A stretch of DNA of 64,000 nucleotides from Methylobacterium sp. E-045 (GTDB taxonomy: Bacteria > Pseudomonadota > Alphaproteobacteria > Rhizobiales > Beijerinckiaceae): the NCBI RefSeq assembly GCF_022829685.1, contig NZ_JAKSYE010000075.1:62001-126000 (forward strand). Reading direction: 5' to 3'. Shown one piece after another: positions 9,680-16,890 of the stretch. The notes under the pieces are model-generated. The model saw only the letters and a list, made by a program, of their open reading frames with translations. It was not told the origin of the DNA and ran no database searches. The translations under genes were made by a program, and so were the position numbers. The first letter of the stretch is position 1. Each line of letters starts with the position of its first letter.

Positions 9680-9747
9680 CCGGAACGCGTGCTCCCTCGC
9701 CCCATCTGTGATAGCCGGGACGGCATGCCGTCCCGCTGCCGCCTCCC

Positions 9748-10434
9748 ATGATCCCCTGGCTCGTCCTCGACACCGCACCGATCCCCGGGGATGCAGGCCA
9801 GCTCCGGCTGCTCCAGCGCGGCTCGGAATTCTCGATCCAGCTCGGGCACAACGAGCTGATGAACAGCCGGCTCAGCGGCTCGGAGAGGGCGCTGGCGAAC
9901 CTCGCCGCAGAGCGCGTCGGGACCCGCGCCGGGGCGCGTTTCCTGATCGGCGGCCTCGGCATGGGCTTCACCCTGCGCGCCGCCCTCGATGCGTTGGGGC
10001 CCGACGCCGCGATCGTCGTCGCCGAACTGGTCTCGAACGTAGCGGAATGGGTGCGCGGCCCCTTGAGCGCCCTGTCGGCGGATGCGCTCTGCGATGCTCG
10101 GGTCGACCTGCGGATCGGCGATGTCGTCGGCGAGATCCGCTCGGCGCGCTCCGCCTACGATGCCATCCTGCTCGATGTCGACAACGGTCCCGACGGTCTG
10201 ACCCGGCCCGAAAACGACAGGCTCTACAACGAGATGGGTCTGGCTGCGGCCATGGCCGCCCTGCGCCCCGCCGGCGTGCTGGCGGTGTGGTCGGCGCACC
10301 CGGACCGGCACTTCACCCAGCGCCTGCGCCGGGGCGGTTTTGCCGTGGAGGAGGTGCCGGTGCGGGCCAATGGCACCGGCGGCGCCCGCCACACGATCTG
10401 GCTCGCTTCGAAGTCCGGCCGCGCCCGGCGCTGA
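9748..10434 (+). CDS. Spermidine synthase-like class I methyltransferase-fold protein
   Basis: A 228-residue protein with the polyamine-synthase/SAM-binding fold: ERALANLAAE and FLIGGLGMGFTLRAAL (glycine-rich loop, about 65-80), IVVAELVSNVAEW (acidic residue after beta 2), DLRIGDVVGEI, and DAILLDVDNGPDG (the DxDNGP stretch usual in the spermidine synthase-like family). A full spermidine synthase has an extra N-terminal beta domain that is shortened here, so polyamine synthesis is not certain. It lies 114 bases behind ftfL, beyond the terminator hairpin. Confidence 0.75.
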   Translation: MIPWLVLDTAPIPGDAGQLRLLQRGSEFSIQLGHNELMNSRLSGSERALANLAAERVGTRAGARFLIGGLGMGFTLRAALDALGPDAAIVVAELVSNVAEWVRGPLSALSADALCDARVDLRIGDVVGEIRSARSAYDAILLDVDNGPDGLTRPENDRLYNEMGLAAAMAALRPAGVLAVWSAHPDRHFTQRLRRGGFAVEEVPVRANGTGGARHTIWLASKSGRARR

Positions 10435-10449
10435 AGCCGGAGGAGCGTG

Positions 10450-10668
10450 TCAGGCCGGGTGCCGACCCCGCTCCAGGCGTCGGCTGAGCCGGGTTACGCC
10501 ATAGATTTCAGCGAGTTGACGCCGGGCCGCCTTCACCGGCGCAGCCTCGCGCTCGGTGCGGGCCGCCGCGATGACGCGCAGCGTATGCGCCACGCAGCGC
10601 TCCAGACGGACCGTCGCGGCACCGTCGGGCGGTCGCCGTTCCTGGGCCGGAGTCTCGGCAATGGTCAT
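10450..10668 (-). CDS. Small conserved-looking protein of unknown function
   Basis: A 72-residue basic, helical protein (MTIAETPAQERR...RQLAEIYGVTRLSRRLERGRHPA). The start at 10668 is favoured over a longer frame because a good ribosome-binding site (AGGGGG) lies about 9 bases upstream on this strand. No domain is recognised. It is convergent with the spermidine-synthase-like gene, 15 bases apart. Confidence 0.5.
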   Translation of the reverse strand: MTIAETPAQERRPPDGAATVRLERCVAHTLRVIAAARTEREAAPVKAARRQLAEIYGVTRLSRRLERGRHPA

Positions 10669-10789
10669 GCGGCAAGCCCCCTCGCTCACGATGGACGGGA
10701 CCGGGTCTAACGGCGCCATGCGGCGGCCGTTCGGTGGAGACTGGGCCATACGGTGGCAGCTTGGCCATGGCGCTGGCGCGTGGCGGTGC

Positions 10790-11098
10790 TCAGTCGCGCG
10801 TGCTGCCCTCGTTGAACTTGTCGCGGCAGACATACCCGACGAAGCATTGCGCCACGTCGCGGGTGAGTTCGTAGGCGGGCTTGGGCGCTTCCGGCAGGGG
10901 GCAGAAGCCGCCGTCGCGGACGATCCTGTCGTAGGTGATCGGCCCCGTGGTCATCACGATGGCGCCGACGCGGTTCACCAGGGCGGCGGCGTCGGCGCAG
11001 AGCATGGCGGGCGTCGCCGGCCGCTCCTGGGCCGAAATCGTGAGAGGCGCCAGGACGATACAGGCGGCGAGCGCGGATCTGATGGCGCGGTGTCTCAT
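10790..11098 (-). CDS. Small secreted protein of unknown function
   Basis: A 102-residue protein starting MRHRAIRSALAACIVLAPL, a clear Sec signal peptide with likely cleavage after ISA. The mature part has four Cys (MLCADAAAL, GGFCPLPE, QCFVGYVC), suggesting two disulphides in the periplasm. No family recognised. The frame is open further upstream but composition there is unconvincing. Confidence 0.6.
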   Translation of the reverse strand: MRHRAIRSALAACIVLAPLTISAQERPATPAMLCADAAALVNRVGAIVMTTGPITYDRIVRDGGFCPLPEAPKPAYELTRDVAQCFVGYVCRDKFNEGSTRD

Positions 11099-11823
11099 GG
11101 CGGAGCGATCGTTTCGAATGGGGAGCCGGGCGGCTGCGCCGCCCGATCGCACCGGAGGATAGCGCCCCGCGACACCGCCGCCAATCCACGGGACGACCGC
11201 CATCGGACCGGCCTTCCATGCGCCATCGCTCGGGGTTTCGGGACGTCCCGCGCCGATCCTGCCGAATCCGACAGGAACCCGAGGCAGGGTCGGCCGGTGG
11301 CGCACGTCTCGCAGACCCGGCGCGGCCGATCCTGGTGCGACGATTGGCCGGCCAGACCATCGCGAGAAAGAGCGGCGCCAGGCGGATGGCGGCACCGACG
11401 CCCCGACGACCCACCTGCGATCACCGCGCCAGACCAGCCGGACAAGGAGCGCGAGCATCGCGGCGGCGACGCACCACAGACCCGTCTGCCCGGCGCCCCC
11501 GCGCCTCCGGACGACGCAGCGCACGATATCCCGCAGCATGGGTCCGGTGAAGGTGATGCGATGGGCCGCCCCGGCCAGCGAAGCCCTGCCTGCGCCGTGC
11601 GGCTTCATGGAGCGGAGATTCGCGGTCCCTGGCCAGCCCGCGCCATTCTGCGACCTTTGCTCCATTCAGTTGCGCGACCGGTGGCGGCGGCTATGGAGCT
11701 TGCGTTGCCGAGCGGCTAAGGTACCCATGTTGACACGACTATCGCGATGCAACCCACTATTGTGCCCTCCAAAGCGTTTGATCGCGCTGTTCCATCTTGG
11801 AGCTAGAAAAATAAAGATTGCGG
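11099..11823. other. Gap: left junction of the island; possible decayed minus-strand gene
   Basis: About 725 bases with no convincing intact gene. On the minus strand, a frame starting at 11539 (MLRDIVRC...) gives a hydrophobic helix (LWCVAAAMLALLVRLVW), and a second hydrophobic stretch (AAIRLAPLFLAMVWPAN) continues in a different frame around 11320-11410, so a frameshifted remnant of a small membrane protein is possible. From about 11730 onward the sequence becomes AT-rich, marking the left edge of the island. No direct repeat marking an attachment site was found with confidence. Confidence 0.35.
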
Positions 11824-13119
11824 ATGGTTCAGAATATTAAAATACAAAGCCCCAAGATTAACAGGCGCTCTCAGTCGGACTGGTCGAGAGTGTTCCCATA
11901 TTATGCTGGATACCCCGAGTCTTTTGCTGAGAGCATCATATCTAGCGCCGAATTATAAGAAGATTCCACAATTTTTGATCCTTGGAATGGAAGCGGAACA
12001 ACAACCTTTGCGGCATCTCAACTTGGCTTTTCGACAATCGGTTTCGACATAAACCCAGTCATGGTTATTGTTGCTCGCGCGCGCACTTTGCCTTCGACGG
12101 AAGCCGATGCGCTCCTTGCTCTTTGCGCTGAGATATCAAGACAGGCGTATAGCAATCATATTGTCTGTCTCCAAGACGATCCGCTACTCTCCTGGTTCGA
12201 TATCAGCACAGCTAATCGAATCAGGACACTTGAAGTAGCTGTTAGAAAACTCTTGCTAGGAGAAATGGTTATCACGCAACAAGGTGTGAATTTTGAAAGA
12301 ATATCAAGCATATCAGCAACATTTTACGTGGCACTATTCAATGTACTAAATCATATCTCCAAATCACTGAAGACTTCAAATCCGACTTGGCTTAGAAAGC
12401 CGGATCAGGAAGAACGTAAAATTTGCATTGATAGCGATCAAATCATTAGACTTTTCCAGATCGAGATACAAAATATTTCTAAAGCAGTCGCTGAGAGAGT
12501 CAATAAGAGTTTATTTACTCCGGGTAGAGTTACATTACGCGCGGCCGATAGCACAGAAAAGCTATGTATATCCGACATCGACTTGGTGCTGACTTCCCCG
12601 CCATACTGTACTAGGATCGATTATACATCGGCCACCTCCCTTCAACTTGCAGTTCTTTATCCGCTGAATAATATGCGCATTGATCATCTGAGTCGGCGCA
12701 TGGTTGGTTCAATCAGAGTGCCAACTGAAGAAATAACAACATCCCCCAATTGGGGCGTTAAGTGCTTAGAATTTCTCGGCCAAGTGTATGACCACCCCTC
12801 GAAAGCGTCTAATGGATATTATTACAAAACACATATTGATTACTATAATAAGATGTATAAATCACTAAAAAATATCTCGGCAGCAATAAAACCGGGTGGT
12901 CTCGCAATTTTAGTGGCTCAAGACTCATATTATAAAGAAATTCACAATGATGTTCCAACTATTATAGCGCAATTTGCGGATACTATAGGACTTGCACTTG
13001 AAAGAAAAGATGACTTTGCTGTTAAGAGATCTATGCTGGGCATACATCGACACTCGAAGACTTACAGACAGAGACATAGCACCATCGAATCTGTTATTTG
13101 CTTAAGAAAATCAATTTAA
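11824..13119 (+). pseudogene. SPPY-type DNA methyltransferase interrupted by one in-frame stop
   Basis: Read from ATG 11824 to the stop at 13117-13119, the frame covers 431 codons plus stop and has a single lesion: TAA at 11956-11958 (codon 45). Right after it comes the AdoMet-binding motif DPWNGSGTT (52-60) and GFDINPVM (73-80). The catalytic motif TSPPYC lies at about 257-262, so the order is AdoMet motif first, catalytic motif second, as in N4-cytosine/N6-adenine amino-methyltransferases of that permutation. Translation could restart at ATG 12061, giving 352 residues without the AdoMet motif, which should be inactive. Coding DNA is AT-rich (19 of 60 bases G+C in the line from 12841) unlike the chromosome. 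Expected role: modification arm of a defence system with the next two genes. Confidence 0.8.
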
Positions 13120-13215
13120 AGCGAGGAAGAGACGGCAAGACGTCCCGAGGCTGAGCCAAAGACGAGCACAGAAGCTAGAGATCTGGACGCACAGATCGAT
13201 GCTGAGCGCAATAAC

Positions 13216-14268
13216 TTGCGAACAGATAAAATCGATCTTTCGTATGGGGAACTAGCATCAATGTACGAGGCGGGAGAACTTATTATCACTCCTGAATATC
13301 AGCGCTTGTTTAGATGGACGGAAGATAAACAGGCAAATTTCATCGAGTCTTTGCTTCTGGGATTTCCTGTTCCCGCCATTTTTGTTGCAGAGGGAGATAA
13401 TGGCGTTTGGGAGCTAGTTGATGGGTTGCAACGACTGTCGACTGTATTCGGATACATGGGTGTCAGAAAAGATTTACAAGGCAACATTGCCTCACCTTCT
13501 CGCCTTAGCTTTTCAGTAAAAGATGATCGCAAACTTCCTTTATTGGAAGGATTTACTTATGAAAAAATGTCACTCCGTTCACGGCTTACTCTTAAAAGAA
13601 CTTATTGCCGAGTGGAGGTAATTAAGGTCGGTAGCGCACCAAATATGAAATATGACGTGTTCGAGCGACTTAATACTGGAGGTGCAAGATTGGAGCCCCA
13701 GGAGATCCGGAATGCGATCTTCCGCGCTAGCAATCCTGCTTTTATGGCTTACTGTGATGAATTGGCAATATTTCCTGCGTTCCAAGATAATTTAATTATC
13801 TCAGATAACCAGCGCCAGTCGATGTTCGATAGAGGATTAGTGTTGCGATTTTTTACATTAAAAAACAATTCAGAAAGTTTTGGTCATGACGTAGAACCAT
13901 TTATTACTAGCTACGTGAAAAAGATAATTGCTCAGCAGGTGAGTTTCGACTTAGCTGTAGAGAAAGAAATTTTTGAAAAAACTTTCACATTGATAGCTGT
14001 GGCGTTGGGAGAGGATGCTTGGCGGCATCATAGGGATGGTCAGGCCAAAGGAGCTTTCTCAGTATACGTATTTGACGCAATATCTATTGGTGTAGCAAGC
14101 AATTTACCGGCCGCATCTGCTTTATCGTCCCCCGAACTCGCGACTCGCTGTAGAGCAGTCAAAGACGCGGCCGAATTTAGAGATAATGCTGGCGCTGGAG
14201 GAAACACACAAGCAAGGATGAAAGCCCGTCTCGATACCGCCATACGCATAATCAGAAACGGCGTTTGA
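13216..14268 (+). CDS. DUF262 domain protein (GmrSD/ParB-like N-terminal domain)
   Basis: A 350-residue protein from a TTG start. It carries the DUF262 hallmarks: ITPEYQRLFRW at about 24-34, the nucleotide-handling motif VDGLQRLST with D69-G70-L71-Q72-R73, and FERLNTGG at 149-156. In the type IV restriction enzyme GmrSD, DUF262 is the NTP-sensing half and is fused or paired with a DUF1524 HNH nuclease; no DUF1524 is present here. The sequence upstream of the TTG stays open in this frame back to the methyltransferase stop and looks coding (DLDAQIDAERNNLRTDK), yet contains no ATG or GTG; a strong AGGAAGAG at 13123-13130 has no start after it. The true N-terminus is therefore uncertain. The next gene begins 1 base after the stop. 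Confidence 0.82.
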   Translation: MRTDKIDLSYGELASMYEAGELIITPEYQRLFRWTEDKQANFIESLLLGFPVPAIFVAEGDNGVWELVDGLQRLSTVFGYMGVRKDLQGNIASPSRLSFSVKDDRKLPLLEGFTYEKMSLRSRLTLKRTYCRVEVIKVGSAPNMKYDVFERLNTGGARLEPQEIRNAIFRASNPAFMAYCDELAIFPAFQDNLIISDNQRQSMFDRGLVLRFFTLKNNSESFGHDVEPFITSYVKKIIAQQVSFDLAVEKEIFEKTFTLIAVALGEDAWRHHRDGQAKGAFSVYVFDAISIGVASNLPAASALSSPELATRCRAVKDAAEFRDNAGAGGNTQARMKARLDTAIRIIRNGV

Positions 14269-14269
14269 G

Positions 14270-14911
14270 ATGACGGCGGAAGAATTTGCGCAAGCTACAG
14301 CTGATGCTGTCGATCGCCGACGTGAAGAAGTAAATCTCGTCTTGCGGGTTGTTGCGGGTCAGGAAGGCACGGTATTAGAGCAGACTGCCGCTATCATGGC
14401 GCTGCCAGTTCTGTATGCGCATTGGGAGGGCTTTGTAAAGGAAACTGTTTCTCAGTATATTGAATACATCGAAATGCAGCGCCTGCATCCAAGAACAACT
14501 CATCCAACAATATTTTCTTTTGCTATGCGTAAGCGATTGAAGGCGCTTATCGACAGTGGATCGATCGAGAGAATGACAAATTTTGCTTCTTGGATTGTTG
14601 GCACTGCCGTCGAGCCCCTGCGTTTCGCCGATAAAAAAGTTGTTACAGGTGGAAATTTATCTTATAATAATCTTAAAGAACTCTGTGATAGCTTGAAAAT
14701 CGACGTTGTGCACATTGAATCTGATAGAAAGAAAATAGATGCGCTGGTTAATCGTCGAAACAACATTGCCCATACTGGTAGGCCACCCCGTTTAGATAAA
14801 AACGATGTGGCTGATGATGCATCTCTTGTGATCGGTCTCATAGAGAAATTTGAGGTAATATTGAGAGAGTGTGTGGATGCTAACCGATTCAGGTCGAGTG
14901 ATCCCGCCTAG
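14270..14911 (+). CDS. HEPN-like putative nuclease (MAE_28990/MAE_18760 type)
   Basis: A 213-residue helical protein with the HEPN motif R-x4-H at R163-H168 (NRRNNIAHTGRP), typical of HEPN ribonucleases and of the MAE_28990/MAE_18760 family. The N-terminal half has YAHWEGFVKE, also usual in that family. It starts 1 base after the DUF262 stop, so the two are almost certainly co-translated and act together. The stop TAG at 14909-14911 is made of the IS target site (TA) plus the first base of the IS; without the IS the same codon would read TAA, so the protein is complete. Role as the toxic or cleaving component of an anti-phage module is inferred. Confidence 0.78.
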   Translation: MTAEEFAQATADAVDRRREEVNLVLRVVAGQEGTVLEQTAAIMALPVLYAHWEGFVKETVSQYIEYIEMQRLHPRTTHPTIFSFAMRKRLKALIDSGSIERMTNFASWIVGTAVEPLRFADKKVVTGGNLSYNNLKELCDSLKIDVVHIESDRKKIDALVNRRNNIAHTGRPPRLDKNDVADDASLVIGLIEKFEVILRECVDANRFRSSDPA

Positions 14912-15689
14912 CTCGTAGACTCATAAGATCGGAGCCAGATACGGACGGCTGCGAGTTTAACGCTGGCGAGATCGTTGGCCGAGTCCTTGTCGTAGCGAGA
15001 GGCTACAGCTCTGAAGTGCTTGCTTATGTTGAAGAAGCGTTCGACGAGGTTGCGGTAGCGGTACAGGAAAGCGCTGAAGGCCGGGACAGTCTTGCGGTTC
15101 GGCATCGGCCGGACGTTGGCCCACTCCCCTTGCCGGGCCAGATGGTCTCGGCGTTCGTCGCTGTCGTAGGCCCGGTCGCCGAGCAGGGTCTGACCCGGAC
15201 CGAGCGCGCCGAGCATATCGTCCGATGAGCGGCCGTCATGGGCCTGCCCCTCGGTCAGCTTGAGAGCGATAGGGCGGCCCTCGGCATCCACCAGGGCAAG
15301 AATCTCGGTGGTCAGGCCGCCGCGCGAGCGACCCATGCAACGGGATCGGTCGTCTTTTTTTGGGCGGTGGCCGCATGCTGGTGCACCCGCACGCTGGTGG
15401 CGTCGATCATCTGAATATCGCCGTCGTAAGCCTTTGACACGGCATCGATAAGTCGATCCCACACCCCAGCCTTGCGCCACCGCCGGAAGCGGTTGCAGCA
15501 GGTCGTTTGAAGTCCATACCGCGCTGGGATATCGGCCCAAGGCGCGCCCGTACGCAGACGCCAGAAGATGCCGCTGAGCACGCGCCGGTCGTCCACTCGC
15601 TCGACACCGCGTGTGTCCGTCGGCAGGACCGGCTTGATCGCCGCCCATTCCGCATCCGTGAGATCAAACCGAGCCATCGGCACCTCCAT
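14908..15689 (-). CDS. IS5-family transposase, two frames joined by a -1 frameshift
   Basis: Frame A runs from 15689 (or ATG 15677, MARFDLTDAEW) to 15312 and gives the DUF4096-like N-terminal domain plus the first catalytic Asp (MIDATSVRV). Frame B runs on to 14908 and gives the second Asp (LLGDRAYDSD) and the Glu (NLVERFFNISKHFR). The frames overlap at a run of seven A on the minus strand (15355-15361 on the plus strand, A-AAA-AAG), the usual slippery site for programmed frameshifting in this family, so this is normal expression rather than a mutation. The stop codon is completed by the target duplication outside the IS. Confidence 0.88.
14911..14926 (+). repeat. IS terminal inverted repeat (left)
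   Basis: Reads GCTCGTAGACTCATAA; matches the complement of the other end at 13 of 16 positions. Confidence 0.75.
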
Positions 15690-15732
15690 CTAGAGGGGAA
15701 ACCCGGTGATCTTCGTCCTGATCCAAATCCCG

Positions 15733-15748
15733 TTATGAGTTCACGACC
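15733..15748 (+). repeat. IS terminal inverted repeat (right)
   Basis: Reads TTATGAGTTCACGACC, whose complement aligns with the left end at 13 of 16 positions; followed by TA. Confidence 0.75.
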
Positions 15749-15905
15749 TAAAGCGGAGCCACCGTCCCATCTGCGATTTTCGATGAGTTTCAAGGGTGGT
15801 ACGCAAGAGCACAAATTTGGAGTTGCAATTTTTATGTCTCCATGACGGCATTTGAGGCGTATTGTTCTGTCTGATAGGAGACGAAGGGTAAATTGTTTCG
15901 CGGCT
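15749..15905. other. AT-rich right edge of the island, possible older transposon relic
   Basis: After the IS the sequence begins TAAAGCGGAGCCACC and continues CCCATCTGCGATTTTCGATG, a style of sequence that resembles the terminal regions of IS21/IS66-type elements, but no transposase remains. Composition returns to the chromosomal GC-rich pattern by about 15910, so this is the right boundary of the foreign segment. Assignment to an element family is a guess. Confidence 0.3.
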
Positions 15906-16027
15906 TAAGAAAACGTCCCAGCCTGACGTTCGTCGCCGAGCCCCGAGCCAAGGGCATCGCCCTGGCACCGCGATCTCTCGCCAGAGACTCCAAAAAAAAT
16001 CGACGCCGACGCGGCGGGTCGCCCCCC

Positions 16028-16618
16028 TCACGCCGCCCGCTTGAGCGGTTCGGCGGCGGCGGCCACGGCCAGGGTGAAATCCAGGGCCTCGTCGAGCCCC
16101 TCCCGCCAGAGGGAAACCGGGGTCGGGCGGGCCAGGACGAGAGCCCCCTCCGCATCGCCATCGGCCAGGGTCACGACGGCGCCGAGCTTCGTGGCGAGTC
16201 CGCGCATGGGTCCGTTGCGGCTGAGACAGCGGACATGCAGGTCGCGGACGCCGCGGTTGCGCGCCGCCGCGACGATCCGGCGGAAGAGGGCGTGGCCGAG
16301 GCCGTTGCGGCGAAACCCGCGTTCCACGGCGAAGGCGGCCTCCGCGTCGCGGCCGAGGCTCAGCCCCGGGACGGGACCGGTGAGCGGGCGCACTTCGCCG
16401 AGCGCGCGCAGCGTTCCGTCGACGAAGCCGCCGAAGACCAGCCCCTCGACCGTGAGGGCGCGGGCCGCGTAGGCGACGGCCGCCGCATCGCTCAGGGCGG
16501 CCATGAAGCGGTTGGCTCGGGTATCGGGGTCGAGCCGCAGGAAATAGGCCTCGACCATGGGACGGTCGCTGGGCCAGAGACGCCGGACGTTGGGTCCGGT
16601 CGGAATCGTGTCGGGCAT
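16028..16618 (-). CDS. GNAT family N-acetyltransferase
   Basis: A 196-residue acetyl-CoA-dependent acetyltransferase. The acetyl-CoA loop is RGFRRNGLGHALFRRI (R-x-x-G-x-G/A) at about 110-125; the N-terminal part (RPMVEAYFLRLDPDTRANRFM) is typical of the subgroup annotated only as GNAT. The start at 16618 is preceded by GGAG about 10 bases away. The substrate cannot be told from the sequence. It is divergent from zapE across 272 bases. Confidence 0.85.
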   Translation of the reverse strand: MPDTIPTGPNVRRLWPSDRPMVEAYFLRLDPDTRANRFMAALSDAAAVAYAARALTVEGLVFGGFVDGTLRALGEVRPLTGPVPGLSLGRDAEAAFAVERGFRRNGLGHALFRRIVAAARNRGVRDLHVRCLSRNGPMRGLATKLGAVVTLADGDAEGALVLARPTPVSLWREGLDEALDFTLAVAAAAEPLKRAA

Positions 16619-16710
16619 GGTGGTGCCGTACTCCGGAATGACGGCGCGCAGGGTGCGCGGGCTCCGGGCGTAACCTCCCTCGAGGAGGCCACGAGATGGC
16701 ATCGGCCCCG

Positions 16711-16732
16711 GTTTTGTGCAATGCAACAAAAC
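16711..16732. promoter_or_regulatory. Palindromic site in the GNAT/zapE divergent region
   Basis: Seven-base arms GTTTTGT (16711-16717) and ACAAAAC (16726-16732) around GCAATGCA. It is the only AT-rich element in this divergent region, so a repressor or activator site is plausible; the protein is unknown. Confidence 0.35.
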
Positions 16733-16890
16733 GTCATCCCGCCGACGCGCCGCGCTTGATCCCCCCGCCCACGCGCGGCAGACCGGTCCGATGGGCTCCG
16801 GGCCTCCGGTTTCAGGAGCCTGTCGCCGGACCGGTTCCATCGAGGCAGGCGCGGCCGCCGCGCCGTCCCGTATCCGAGGTCGTCATCGTC

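Larger units (their letters stand above)
14911..15748 (-). mobile_element. IS5-family insertion sequence (IS427-like), complete
   Basis: An 838-bp element with terminal inverted repeats at both ends, a two-frame transposase and a 2-bp flanking TA on each side (14909-14910 and 15749-15750), consistent with the short TA-type duplications of this group. It is inserted exactly at the end of the HEPN gene. Confidence 0.85.

Noticed and set aside
7967..9778. 603-codon minus-strand frame opposite ftfL
   Set aside because: Antisense shadow of a highly conserved gene in GC-rich DNA; composition is repetitive Gly/Ala/Asp/Arg with no domain.
11690..11725. tRNA-like string (GCCGAGCGGCTAAGG) at the left island edge, possible att site
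   Set aside because: It resembles the D-arm of a Ser/Leu tRNA, but no acceptor stem, anticodon arm or T-arm can be folded around it and no matching repeat was found at the right edge.
15312..15400. IS transposase frameshift read as gene decay
   Set aside because: The A7 slippery run at the frame overlap is the normal programmed frameshift of IS5-family elements.
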